A stretch of DNA of 64,000 nucleotides from DASZFV01 sp036494575 (GTDB lineage: Bacteria; Myxococcota_A; Polyangia; Fen-1088). The position numbers and the translations under genes were made by a program. This document shows, piece by piece, positions 9,973-18,505 of this stretch. The notes beneath the pieces are model-generated. The model worked only from the letters and a program-made list of their open reading frames with translations. It searched no databases and was not told where the DNA came from. The DNA lies in the NCBI GenBank assembly GCA_036494575.1, contig DASXOE010000013.1, positions 1-64,000 of the forward strand. The letters are read 5' to 3'. Numbering within the stretch: the stretch's first letter is position 1; each line of letters starts with the position of its first letter.

Positions 9973-11490
9973 TTATTCCGGCGCGAAGATGCCGCGCCGC
10001 AGGTAGGTCGGCTTGTCGAACTCCGACTCCTCGACGCCCAGCTCATCGGCGGGCCTGGACGCCATCTGCGAGGCCATGCGACGCTGAGGCGGCGCGCCGC
10101 TCGGCGCGACGTTCGCCCCGCCCCCCGGGCTCGCGCCCTGAACCGGCGGCCGGATGATGGGCCGCTCGGCGGGCGTCCACTCGGCGGCCGTCGCGATCCC
10201 GAAGCCACCGGGGGCCGTCGGTTGCTGGCTGCTGGCCACGGGCGGCGCGGGGACCTGCTCGATGTTGTCGTAGAACTCGTCGTAGCCGACGGCCTCGCCT
10301 TCGATCTGGCGGCCCGGCGCCACCGCGTAACCGCGCGCCGGCCCACCCCCACCCTGCTGTGCCCAAGGTGGCGCGGCCAGGGGCGCCTGCGCCTGTGCGT
10401 ATACGGGCGCCTGTGCGTGCGCATACATCGTCGGCTGCATCGGGAGCGCCATCTGGTTCTCGCGCCCGCGCCCACCGCCGCCTCCGCCGCCCATGCGCCC
10501 CGAGCCCGATCCCGGCTGGACCGCGTCGCGCGACTGGAACCCCGTCGCGATGACAGTGATGCGCACCTCGTCTCCTGCGTGCGCGTCGATCACCGATCCG
10601 AAGATGATGTTGGCGTCGGGATCGGCCGCCTCGGCGATGAGGCTGCAGGCCTCGTTCATCTCGGCCAGCGTCAGGTCCGGCCCGCCCGTGATGTTGAGCA
10701 GGATGCCCGTCGCGCCGTTGATGGCGACGTCCTCGAGCAGCGGCGAGCTGATGGCCTGCTGCGCCGCCTCGACGGCGCGCTTGTCGCCCGAGCCGCGCCC
10801 GGTGCCCATGAGCGCGCGGCCCATGCCCGTCATGATCGTCCGCACGTCGGCGAAGTCGACGTTGATGAGGCCGGGCGCGATCACGAGATCGCTGATGCCG
10901 CGCACGGCGTTCAGGCAGACGTTGTCGACCATCGCGAAGGCTTCCTTGAGCGTCATCTTCATGCCCGCGATCGACACGAGGCGATCGTTCGGGATGACGA
11001 TGAGCGCGTCGACGGCCTTGGCGAGCTCGCTGATGCCGGCCGCCGCCTTCTTCTTGCGCTGCGACCCCTCGAACGCGAACGGCTTCGTGACGACGCCCAC
11101 CGTGAGCGCGCCGAGATCGCGCGCGACCTGGGCGATGATGGGCGCGGCGCCCGTGCCCGTGCCGCCGCCCATGCCGGCCGTCACGAACACCATGTCGGCG
11201 CCCGCGAGCGCCTCGGCGACGCGCGACGCGTCTTCGAGCGCGGCGGCCTTGCCGACCTCTGGGTTGGCGCCAGCGCCGAGGCCTTTCGTGAGATTGCGAC
11301 CGAGGTGAACCTTCGTGCCCGCCATGCTGGTCTCCAGCACCTGGCAGTCCGTGTTGGCCACGATGAAGTCCACGCCCTCGATCCCACCCTCGATCATTGT
11401 GTTGACGGAATTCCCGCCGCCGCCACCGACGCCGATGACCTTGATGTTGGGACGGCCTGGACTTGCACCTTCGTCGTCGAACTCAAGCAT
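9973..11490 (-). CDS. ftsZ: Cell division protein FtsZ
   Basis: Tubulin-like GTPase that forms the cytokinetic ring. The 505-residue protein has the N-terminal GVGGGGGNSVN nucleotide loop, the tubulin signature GGGTGTGAAP (108-117), and the T7 synergy segment near NVDFADVRTI. After the core (about 1-325) comes a long linker rich in Gly, Ala, Gln and Pro, with AQAPVYAQAQAP repeats, and then a C-terminal peptide KPTYLRRGI that fits the FtsA/ZipA-binding tail. GAGGAG lies about 7 nt before ATG 11490. Unlike the usual ftsQ-ftsA-ftsZ order, ftsZ sits 12 kb away from ftsA, next to comF and divergent from an unknown gene. Confidence 0.97.
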   Translation of the reverse strand: MLEFDDEGASPGRPNIKVIGVGGGGGNSVNTMIEGGIEGVDFIVANTDCQVLETSMAGTKVHLGRNLTKGLGAGANPEVGKAAALEDASRVAEALAGADMVFVTAGMGGGTGTGAAPIIAQVARDLGALTVGVVTKPFAFEGSQRKKKAAAGISELAKAVDALIVIPNDRLVSIAGMKMTLKEAFAMVDNVCLNAVRGISDLVIAPGLINVDFADVRTIMTGMGRALMGTGRGSGDKRAVEAAQQAISSPLLEDVAINGATGILLNITGGPDLTLAEMNEACSLIAEAADPDANIIFGSVIDAHAGDEVRITVIATGFQSRDAVQPGSGSGRMGGGGGGGRGRENQMALPMQPTMYAHAQAPVYAQAQAPLAAPPWAQQGGGGPARGYAVAPGRQIEGEAVGYDEFYDNIEQVPAPPVASSQQPTAPGGFGIATAAEWTPAERPIIRPPVQGASPGGGANVAPSGAPPQRRMASQMASRPADELGVEESEFDKPTYLRRGIFAPE

Positions 11491-11610
11491 GTGGGACTCC
11501 TCAAACTATCGATCCCATGCCTCGCAACACGACGCCAATTTTTTGCCTATGATTTTCCGTTTCCGCCCCTCGCCCTCGTCGGCGAAGGGCCCGTGTAGAA
11601 TCGAGAACGC

Positions 11611-12432
11611 ATGAACGCGCGGCCCTCGGACGCCGAGACTGCGGCGCATTTTCTCCTCGAGCGCGTGCGGGCCGCGCGTGGGGCACTGTGGGATGAAGGG
11701 CGCGCCCGGGTCGCGGCCGCCACGCCGCCCGTCGGACCGGCCCTGCGCGTCTTTGCCGAGCGGCGCGTGCGCGGCGTGCCCGAGGACGTCGCGCGCGGGT
11801 TGCTGGCGTGGGAGCGCGGCCTGCGTCCCGCCGACCTGCTCTTCGAGATCCCGCCCGCCCAGGGCGTCCTCGCGCGCCAGGCGCGCGGGCGGCGCTGCGT
11901 GTGCCTGCTCGACGACGCGGCGGCGCGCGCCCACGGCGATCCCCGTCACCCCGACGGCCTGTCGTTCGTGCTGCACGACCTGTGTCACCTCGAGAAGTTC
12001 GTCGCGCCCGAGCACCACGCCGGCCAGGTGGGCTTCTTTCGCGCCGTCGCGCGCGCCCTGGCGACGCCCGCGATGGAGGCCCTCGACGCCGAGCTCGACG
12101 AGACCTGGCGCGCCGAGCGCGACTACGTCATCTCCGACATGAACGGCTCGGCCGTGTTCCTTTTCGCGGCGCTCAAGATGAAGCTCAACATGGCGGTGCG
12201 CCGCCGTCTGGCGCGGCTCCGTGGCCGCCCCGCGCCGACCTCCGGCCCGCTCGACGCCGACGAGCGCGCCGCCGTCGAGCCCGCCCTCGCCGTTCTCTTC
12301 GATGCCATGGACCTGCCCGCAGAGCTGAGGGCCGGCGCCCAGGCCGTGTCGACGCGCCGCGATCGCCCCGCCGAGGCCCGCCGCCTGCTGGCACACTTCG
12401 AGGCGCGAGCTTCGGACTCGACGACCCGCTAG
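11611..12432 (+). CDS. Hypothetical protein with a His-rich helix motif
   Basis: 273-residue soluble protein that I do not recognise. It appears mostly helical, with many Arg-Glu pairs. The most conserved-looking part is LSFVLHDLCHLEKFVAPEHHAGQVGFF, where HDLCH-x2-E and PEHH could form a metal site (inference), followed by a DYVISDMNGSAVFLF segment. No signal peptide or membrane helix. ATG 11611 is preceded by TAGAAT (11596-11601), a good -10 hexamer placed so close that the mRNA would have a very short leader. Divergent from ftsZ; the S1-repeat gene follows 12 bp after the stop and is probably co-transcribed. Confidence 0.7.
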   Translation: MNARPSDAETAAHFLLERVRAARGALWDEGRARVAAATPPVGPALRVFAERRVRGVPEDVARGLLAWERGLRPADLLFEIPPAQGVLARQARGRRCVCLLDDAAARAHGDPRHPDGLSFVLHDLCHLEKFVAPEHHAGQVGFFRAVARALATPAMEALDAELDETWRAERDYVISDMNGSAVFLFAALKMKLNMAVRRRLARLRGRPAPTSGPLDADERAAVEPALAVLFDAMDLPAELRAGAQAVSTRRDRPAEARRLLAHFEARASDSTTR

Positions 12433-12444
12433 ACTGACGACCCC

Positions 12445-13674
12445 ATGGCGGAAGACCCATCCGACGAGCGCCCCGCACCCCCCGAGGACTTCGCCGCGAT
12501 GTTTGCGGCCGCCGAGAAGAGCGCGCCGCGCGCGCGGCGGCCGAAGGTCGCGGTCGGCGATCGGGTGCGCGGCAAGGTCGCGTCGATCGGCAACGAGGTG
12601 ACGGTGCTCGAGCTCGAGGGCGGCGGCGAGGGCACGCTCGAGACGCTCGAGCTGCGCGACGACGCCGGCCAGCTCACCGTCGCGGCCGGCGACGTCCTCG
12701 AGGCGCGCGTCGTCGGACTCGGCGACAAGGCGGGGTTCGTCTGGCTCCGGCGCGGCGCGAGCCGCGGCGGAGATGCGCGCGCGGGCCTGGCCGAAGCCGC
12801 GGCGAGCGGTCTGCCCGTCGAGGGCCTCGTCACGGGCGTCAACAAGGGCGGCGTCGAGGTCACCGTGGGCGGCGTGCGGGCGTTCTGTCCCGTCTCGCAG
12901 CTCGAGCTGCGCCCCGTGGCCGACCCGGCGGTCTACGTCGGCCAGAAGCTGCTCTTTCGCGTCACGCGCTTCGAGGACGACCGCCGCGGTCCCAACGTCG
13001 TGGTCTCGCGGCGCGCGCTGCTCGAGGACGAGATGCGCGTGCGCGCCGTCGACACGCGAGCCAAGCTCGTCCCCGGCGCGGTGCTGTCGGGCACAGTGAC
13101 GGCGCTCAAAGACTTCGGCGCCTTCGTCGACGTCGGCGGCATCGAGGGTCTGCTGCCGGCTTCGGAGATCGGGTTCCAGCGCGGCACGAAGCCCTCGGAC
13201 GTCCTCGCCATCGGGCAGGCCGTGACGGTGCAGGTGATGCGCGTCGAGAAGCGCGACGATCCCAAGCGGCCCGAGCAGGTCTCGTTCTCGCTGAAGGCGC
13301 TCGAGCGCGACCCGTGGGACGACGCCGCGGCGTCGCTGCGCGCGGGCGCCGTCGTCAAGGGTCAGGTGACGCGCGCAGAGCCCTTCGGGGCCTTCGTGCA
13401 GCTCGCCCCCGGCGTCGAGGGTCTCCTGCACGTCAGCGAGCTCGGCGGCGGCAAGCACCTGCGTCACGCCCGCGAGGCCGTCAAGCCGGGCGACACGCTC
13501 GAGGTCACGATCCTCGCGATCGACGGCGAAAAGCGCCGCATCTCGCTCGGCCTCGGCGCCCGCGAGGACGTCGTCGACGACGAAGGCCGCAGCGCGGCCG
13601 CGCGCGCCTCGGGCGGGCACGGCGGCATGGGCACGCTCGGCGACCTGCTGAAGGCGAAGCTGCCGAAGAGCTAG
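12445..13674 (+). CDS. S1 RNA-binding domain protein (ribosomal S1-like), 409 aa
   Basis: Cytoplasmic RNA-binding protein built of S1/OB repeats: about 33-105 (diverged), 120-195, 205-280 (SGTVTALKDFGAFVDVGGIEG) and 300-370 (KGQVTRAEPFGAFVQLAPGVEG). The last two repeats carry the canonical G-x-V-x..FGAFV..G-x-EGLLxxSE pattern. It is shorter than ribosomal protein S1 (about 560 residues, six repeats) and begins with an acidic/proline tail, so it is better called an S1-like translation or RNA-stability factor. It follows the His-rich hypothetical gene by 12 bp. Confidence 0.85.
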   Translation: MAEDPSDERPAPPEDFAAMFAAAEKSAPRARRPKVAVGDRVRGKVASIGNEVTVLELEGGGEGTLETLELRDDAGQLTVAAGDVLEARVVGLGDKAGFVWLRRGASRGGDARAGLAEAAASGLPVEGLVTGVNKGGVEVTVGGVRAFCPVSQLELRPVADPAVYVGQKLLFRVTRFEDDRRGPNVVVSRRALLEDEMRVRAVDTRAKLVPGAVLSGTVTALKDFGAFVDVGGIEGLLPASEIGFQRGTKPSDVLAIGQAVTVQVMRVEKRDDPKRPEQVSFSLKALERDPWDDAAASLRAGAVVKGQVTRAEPFGAFVQLAPGVEGLLHVSELGGGKHLRHAREAVKPGDTLEVTILAIDGEKRRISLGLGAREDVVDDEGRSAAARASGGHGGMGTLGDLLKAKLPKS

Positions 13675-13680
13675 AAGGAA

Positions 13681-14667
13681 CTAAAAGCCGAGGCCCACGG
13701 TCAGCACGACGCCGTGGCTGTAGTGCAGATTGCCCGTGCTGGCCGTCAGGCCGTCCGGCGACACCGTCTTCGAATATTCTCCGAACGAATTGATGAAGTA
13801 ACCGACGTCGGCGCGCAGCTGCACCGACGAGAGGCGACCGAGCAGAATCCCCGCCGTCGGCTGGAAGCTGAGGCCGCTGCCTCCGTTGCCGCCGAAGTCC
13901 ATGTACGCCCAACGAACGACGCCGCCGAAGTAAGGCGTGAAGTCCTCGCGCAGCAGGGGGTAATAGCCGCCGATGGCCGCGGAGAAGAGGCTTTGACCGT
14001 TGCCGCCGCCGAGATCGAGCGAGACGTCCGCCATCCAGGATCGCGCGTCGTAGAGCCAAAAGAGACCCCCGCCCGGCAGCGCCTTGAACGAGCCGCCCGC
14101 CGTATTGAAAGGGAGGAACGTCAACAAGTGCAGGCCGAACACCTTGTTGGCCTGCCGCCGACCCAGGTTCTGCATCTCCTTGTCGGAAACCGTGTCGATC
14201 TCGGCGCTCTCACGAATGGGCTTGCCCGTCAGCATCGCGTGCGCGAGTCGCTGAAACACGGTGTCGAGCTCGTCGGGCCCACCCGTGACCGCGATGCTGT
14301 CCCAGTAGACGATCTGGGCCGAGCCTGCGGCGTACACCGTGAGGCGCACGCGCGCGGTGTTTCCGAGGTGCGTGAGTCGAACGACGACCGCCTCCGCAGC
14401 GCCGAGCGATTGCGCCACCGCGGCGGCCTGCGCGGGCGTGGGCTCGACGTTCGTTTGTTCCTGCGTCGCGGGCGCCTCGACGACATTGTAGGCCCCCGTG
14501 CGCAAGAGGTGGTCTTTGAACAGCTCGCGAGAGGCCTGCAGGATCGCGGGCGCGACGTTGTCTCCCGTGGGTGGCAGCAAGGCCATCGTGAGGCCGGCCG
14601 CGCGGGCCGTCGGCGCGAACAAGCAGACGAGAGCACCGAGAACGCTGACGCGCAGTGTTTTGTTCAT
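13681..14667 (-). CDS. Secreted outer-membrane-type protein, function unknown
   Basis: 328-residue exported protein. The start at 14667 gives a clean signal peptide (MNKTLRVSVLGALVCLFAP..ARA) and has AGGAG upstream; the frame runs 23 codons further without one. Residues 25-170 resemble a periplasmic alpha/beta domain with a conserved TMALLPPTGDN start, similar in type to domains that sense or assemble envelope lipoproteins (inference). The C-terminal 150 residues alternate aromatic and small residues (GGGLFWLYD, YFGGVVRWAYMDFGG, final GLGF), as in a small beta-barrel that ends in Phe. Last gene of the minus-strand envelope block. Confidence 0.65.
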   Translation of the reverse strand: MNKTLRVSVLGALVCLFAPTARAAGLTMALLPPTGDNVAPAILQASRELFKDHLLRTGAYNVVEAPATQEQTNVEPTPAQAAAVAQSLGAAEAVVVRLTHLGNTARVRLTVYAAGSAQIVYWDSIAVTGGPDELDTVFQRLAHAMLTGKPIRESAEIDTVSDKEMQNLGRRQANKVFGLHLLTFLPFNTAGGSFKALPGGGLFWLYDARSWMADVSLDLGGGNGQSLFSAAIGGYYPLLREDFTPYFGGVVRWAYMDFGGNGGSGLSFQPTAGILLGRLSSVQLRADVGYFINSFGEYSKTVSPDGLTASTGNLHYSHGVVLTVGLGF

Positions 14668-14746
14668 ACTGTTTTTCGCTCCTGAGGTCGGGGGACGCGA
14701 CGAAATCGCGACATCACTGTTGGAATTCGGACGCAAATGTCAGGGT

Positions 14747-15457
14747 TCACTTGGCGGCTCCGCCGCCGGGCGCGGGAGGAGCCGGCGGCGTCGGTTCCGC
14801 GGACTGTCCGGCGGCGGGACGCTTCGGAGCAGGCGGTGAGCTGTCCCACGTCTCGGGCAGGGACAGCGGCACGGCGGCCGGCGGCGGCGCCGCTGGACCC
14901 GCCTGCGGCAGGTCGCCGAGCGGCGGCGCGCTCCCTGGCGGGGACGCTGCGGCCGGGGGCGGCGCCGTCCAGGGATCGTAGGGCTGCGCCGTCGGCGCGT
15001 ACGGCTGCGCCGTCGGCGCGTACGGCGCGAAGCCATTGGGCGGCGCGCCGCCCGGCGGATAGAGGCGCGTCATCAATTCGCCCGTGGCATCTCGGCAAGC
15101 CGAGGTGTTCTTGTAGCCCGAGGCGGCGGAGGCCGCGAAGAGCGCCGCTCCGCCCAGCGCCACGCCCGCGGCGACGTAATTCCCGTTGTTGATTCCGCCC
15201 GACGACGTCTGGCTCGCGCTCGTGACCGCGCCGAGCCCGTCGAGCAACGTGAGGCCTCCGAGGATGACGTCGGTCGTTGGCCAGGAGTTGCTCGTCGTGC
15301 AGTTGAACGCCCGCAGCTTCCGGGCGTTCGCCGGCGGGCCGTCGACGAAGAGAGCGGAGCAACCGTTCGTCGCCGCCGCCGTGACCGCGCAGAGCACCAA
15401 CGCGAGCGCGCCGGGCCGACCCTTCGTCCGTACCATGCCCGGGCTCAACGCAAACAT
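14747..15457 (-). CDS. Proline-rich lipoprotein
   Basis: 236-residue predicted lipoprotein. A basic N-terminus and hydrophobic stretch (GALALVLCAVTAAATNGC) end in a lipobox Cys. The middle has glycine/alanine-rich hydrophobic segments (GGLTLLDGLGA, VAAGVALGGAALFAASAASG) that could insert into a membrane, and the last 110 residues are Pro/Ala-rich with tandem YAPTAQP units, likely spanning the periplasm or cell wall. Start ATG at 15457 is the longest sensible one; ATG 15436 is an alternative. Family not recognised. Confidence 0.55.
   Translation of the reverse strand: MFALSPGMVRTKGRPGALALVLCAVTAAATNGCSALFVDGPPANARKLRAFNCTTSNSWPTTDVILGGLTLLDGLGAVTSASQTSSGGINNGNYVAAGVALGGAALFAASAASGYKNTSACRDATGELMTRLYPPGGAPPNGFAPYAPTAQPYAPTAQPYDPWTAPPPAAASPPGSAPPLGDLPQAGPAAPPPAAVPLSLPETWDSSPPAPKRPAAGQSAEPTPPAPPAPGGGAAK
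14989..15030. repeat. 21-bp tandem repeat in the proline-rich lipoprotein gene
   Basis: Two adjacent copies of a 21-bp unit (core GTCGGCGCGTACGGCTGCGCC) on the plus strand, encoding two YAPTAQP heptads on the minus strand. The near identity at DNA level suggests recent slippage. Confidence 0.65.
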
Positions 15458-15608
15458 GATGCCACGATCCCGATCGTCGTGCGCTCGTTCGACAGAGGTC
15501 GCGCCGGTCACGCCGAAGGTGCGACACTTCGCCACGCGCACATACCCGCGTCGATCCCGCCGGCGGTGAAGGCGCGGTGGCCTCGCGCGGGCCGCTCGTC
15601 GCTGGTCC

Positions 15609-16478
15609 CTAGAAGTCGGGGCGCGTCCAGGCGCGACCGGCGAGCTGGCCCTTGACGGCCGTGATGTACGACTTGGCGCCCGCATCGTACCAGTTCCCGG
15701 TGAAGTGCGCGCCCAGGCAGCCCCACGCGTCGTTCGCCATGTACGGACGGGACGACGGCGCGTGATCACCGAGGCTCGGCTCCCAACCTTCGAAACAGAC
15801 GCGGCGCAAACCAAAGTTGAAGTCGACGTGAAAGGGCGTGCTGTCGCGGAGCATCGGCCAGGCAGACTTGCGGAACTGCCAGACGATCTGGAACAGCCCG
15901 TAGGTCTTGGCGCACTCGACGCCGCCTTCGGTCTGCCGCGTGTCCGCGTCGGGCGGGCAGTCCGAAGCGTTTTGCGTCCAGTCGGAGGCGAGGCCTTGCG
16001 TCCACCCGCTCGACTGGACGGCCTCGGCCCGGATCTGATCTTCGTCGAACCCCCACTTGCAAGCCGCCCACTGCAAGATCTCGTCGGTCGTGCCCGTGAA
16101 CGCGCCCGTGACGCGGGCCTGCAAGGCGAGCGCGCGATCGTCGAACCCGTTGTTCTCGTTGTTCCAGGGCGCGAGGCCTGCGAGCTCGGCGGCCGTGGGG
16201 ACGACGTGATTGGCGACCGTGTTCGCCGGGCGCGGCTCGAACGCCATGCGTCGCACGCGCGCGGTGCAGGTCGCGTCGTCGGGCAGCGGCGAGCCCGCCG
16301 GCAACGTCTGGAACTGCGAGATGACCATGCCAGCTTCGGCGGCCTCGGGGGCCTCGGTGGGCGCGTCCACCCCGGGGCTGACCGAGGCCACGCGCGCGTC
16401 GAGGGTGCACCCAGTCGCGAGGCCGACCAGTGATGCGAACGCGACGGCTCGCGACCGCTGAATCGTCGGCCGCATCAT
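15609..16478 (-). CDS. Lysozyme-fold (transglycosylase-like) lipoprotein with altered catalytic site
   Basis: 289-residue lipoprotein, lipobox LATGC (C24). From about 135 it follows a family of lysozyme-like exported proteins: helix DEDQIRAEAVQSSGW (147-159), TYGLFQIVW (192-200), and RDSTPFHVDFNFGLRRVCFEGWE near 215-240. In active members of this fold an ES pair sits where this protein has S156-S157 (QSSGW), so the catalytic Glu appears to be missing. It may bind peptidoglycan or glycan without cutting it. GGAGGA precedes the ATG at 16478, which overlaps the stop of the upstream gene. Confidence 0.65.
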   Translation of the reverse strand: MMRPTIQRSRAVAFASLVGLATGCTLDARVASVSPGVDAPTEAPEAAEAGMVISQFQTLPAGSPLPDDATCTARVRRMAFEPRPANTVANHVVPTAAELAGLAPWNNENNGFDDRALALQARVTGAFTGTTDEILQWAACKWGFDEDQIRAEAVQSSGWTQGLASDWTQNASDCPPDADTRQTEGGVECAKTYGLFQIVWQFRKSAWPMLRDSTPFHVDFNFGLRRVCFEGWEPSLGDHAPSSRPYMANDAWGCLGAHFTGNWYDAGAKSYITAVKGQLAGRAWTRPDF

Positions 16479-17575
16479 GGCGCGTCCTCCCCCGCGAAGC
16501 GCGCGTCGAGCCCGACGACCAGCGAGGGCCGCAAGAAGTCGGGCTGGAACAACGCCTCCGTCGTGCCGGCGTGGTCGACGATGTAGCGATGGCTCAAGAC
16601 CCTCGCGTCGCACGCCGCCGCGACGAAGAGACCCACGGCCCCGAAGAGCCCGACCTCGAGGCGCGCGGCCGCCCGAACGAACACGCTCGGATCGACGCGC
16701 GCGGCATCCACGGCGACGCTCGTCGCGCCGTTCGACGCCGTCGGCGTGGTCTCGCGGATCTCGACGCCGGGGCCGAGCCCGAAGCGGGCGGCGACGCGGC
16801 GTGCTCGCGGGCTCGTCGGGCGGGTACCGATGGTGCCCAGCGTGGCCAGCTCGCCGCCGCGGAAGCGCAGCGCCACGGGGTCTCCGCTGGCGTCGCTCGA
16901 AAACGCGCCGGCGGTGAGCCAGAGCCCGGGCACGAGGCGCCGACTCTCGGCGGCGACGACGAAGGAAACGGCGGCCATGGGCAACGCGAGCTGCGCCGCG
17001 CCTTCGTGAGCGGCCCCCGCGCCGATGCCCGCGGCCAACCAGAGGCTCTGCGGCGGCGCGGCGGCCGGGGCCGGCGGCGGCAAGGGCGGGGTCCTGACGA
17101 CGGCGCCGTCCGCTTGGCTCGGCGCGACGGGCAGCGGGCGGCCGGCTTGCAGCGCCTCGACGGACGTCGCGACGATGTGCGAGACCTCCTCGCGCGCGAC
17201 CTCGTCGACGCCGCTCGGCAGCGGCAGCTGACGGACGACGACTTGTTCGGAGACGGTCGCGGAGATGTAGACGAAGGCGCGGCCCGGCTTCGCGACGCCG
17301 AGATCGACCCAGATGCACGCGAGGGCGCAGGGCGCCACGCGCGGGGGCCGCAGAACCTCGTCGCGATCGACGGCGGCGAGCGTTCGGTAACGCGCGGCGA
17401 GACCCCGGCGCGCCAGGAGATCCTCGAGGTCCTCGCGCACGGCCGCGGCCGCGCCAGGCGACTCCGACGCGATCGCAATCTCCACGTCGGTCGGCCCCAG
17501 GGTCCCCGGCGGGGCGGACGGCGCGGTGCCAGCCGCCTGCGCCGCGGCGACGAGGAGGATCAACCCCGCGAGCAC
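16475..17575 (-). CDS. Exported protein of sigma/anti-sigma operon, unknown function
   Basis: 366-residue protein with an N-terminal signal segment (LAGLILLVAAAQA). Residues 25-150 form an alpha/beta domain with CALACIWVDLGV and EQVVVRQLPLPSGVDEVAREEVSHIV; residues 190-366 look like outer-membrane beta strands (WLAAGIGAGAAHEGA, ending in VVGLDARFAGEDAP). The GTG at 17575 is 8 nt after the anti-sigma stop and has GAGG at a suitable distance; the longer frame upstream is shadow. The stop overlaps the next start (ATGA). It is likely to be a structural or sensory component of the envelope system controlled by the sigma factor; family not recognised. Confidence 0.65.
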   Translation of the reverse strand: MLAGLILLVAAAQAAGTAPSAPPGTLGPTDVEIAIASESPGAAAAVREDLEDLLARRGLAARYRTLAAVDRDEVLRPPRVAPCALACIWVDLGVAKPGRAFVYISATVSEQVVVRQLPLPSGVDEVAREEVSHIVATSVEALQAGRPLPVAPSQADGAVVRTPPLPPPAPAAAPPQSLWLAAGIGAGAAHEGAAQLALPMAAVSFVVAAESRRLVPGLWLTAGAFSSDASGDPVALRFRGGELATLGTIGTRPTSPRARRVAARFGLGPGVEIRETTPTASNGATSVAVDAARVDPSVFVRAAARLEVGLFGAVGLFVAAACDARVLSHRYIVDHAGTTEALFQPDFLRPSLVVGLDARFAGEDAP

Positions 17576-17582
17576 GAGCGCC

Positions 17583-18503
17583 TCAGCGGAGCTCGGCGAG
17601 GCGACGGCGCGCGCGGGCGCCCTGGACCGAGTCCGGGTGCAAGCGCAAGAGCTGGGCCCAGGCCCCACGCTCCTCGTCGCGACGGCCGAGACGCATGAGC
17701 GCCGAGGCGCGGCCCACGAGCGCTTCCTCGGCCAAGATGCCGTCGGGGCTTGCCGCGAGGTAGCTGTCGAAGCTCGCGAGCGCGTCGCGCGTCGGACCCT
17801 CGGCGAGGAGCAGATCGCCCACGACGACGCGGGCCGTGAGCTCCTCACGCGAGCCCGGGTAGCTGCGGCGCAGGTCGGTGTATCTGCGGAGCGCGAGGGG
17901 ATAATCGCCCGCGCGCCGCGCCCGGTTCGCCTCGACGAAGAGCTCGTCGGCGGAGGCGCGCGGCAAGGCCGGCGGGGAGACGCGCACACGCTGAGGGTGC
18001 GCGGGCGCGAGAACGGGCGCCGGCGCGGAAACCGGCTCGACGGAGATGGCAAGGCGGGCTGGATGCGGCGCGGACGGAACGTGCACAGTGTCGCGGTGGC
18101 GCGGAAGCTGGAGGATCTCCGGCACGAATCGACGCGCCAACGTCGCGCCTCCCATCGACCAGACGGCGGCGCCTCCGCTGCCGCCCGCGAAGAGGAGCGC
18201 CAGGGCGACGGCGACGCGGCGGCCCGTCCCGCTCGCGCGCGCCCGATACGCGCGCGTCTCGTGGGCGATTCGCTCTCCGGCCATCGCGCCACGGACCATG
18301 GTCGTGAGCAGCGCGTCCGAGTCCTTGACGGCGGCCTCGACCTGCAGATCGTCCGGCAACGTGAGCGACATCCGGCAAGCGACGCAGCGGCCGAGATGCG
18401 CGCGCAAGTCCTCGACGCCAGCAGGGGCCAAGGTTCCGCGTCGCGCGGCGTCCAGCATGTCCTCGGGATGTAAATCGATCGTCGTCACGCCTCGCCCCTC
18501 CAT
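17583..18503 (-). CDS. Anti-sigma factor with zinc finger and periplasmic TPR domain
   Basis: 306-residue membrane protein. The N-terminal cytoplasmic part has an anti-sigma zinc-finger signature, HLGRCVACRM (H-x3-C-x2-C), expected to hold the cognate sigma factor. One transmembrane helix follows (VAVALALLFAGGSGGAAVW, about 108-128), then a Pro-rich stretch and a TPR-like periplasmic domain from about 190 (ADELFVEANRARRAGDYPLALRRYTDLRRSYPGS) resembling YbgF/BamD-type repeats. ATG 18503 has GAGG about 9 nt upstream; GTG 18509 overlaps the sigma stop and is also possible. The gene directly follows the sigma factor, the usual arrangement for such pairs. Confidence 0.8.
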   Translation of the reverse strand: MEGRGVTTIDLHPEDMLDAARRGTLAPAGVEDLRAHLGRCVACRMSLTLPDDLQVEAAVKDSDALLTTMVRGAMAGERIAHETRAYRARASGTGRRVAVALALLFAGGSGGAAVWSMGGATLARRFVPEILQLPRHRDTVHVPSAPHPARLAISVEPVSAPAPVLAPAHPQRVRVSPPALPRASADELFVEANRARRAGDYPLALRRYTDLRRSYPGSREELTARVVVGDLLLAEGPTRDALASFDSYLAASPDGILAEEALVGRASALMRLGRRDEERGAWAQLLRLHPDSVQGARARRRLAELR

Positions 18504-18505
18504 CG

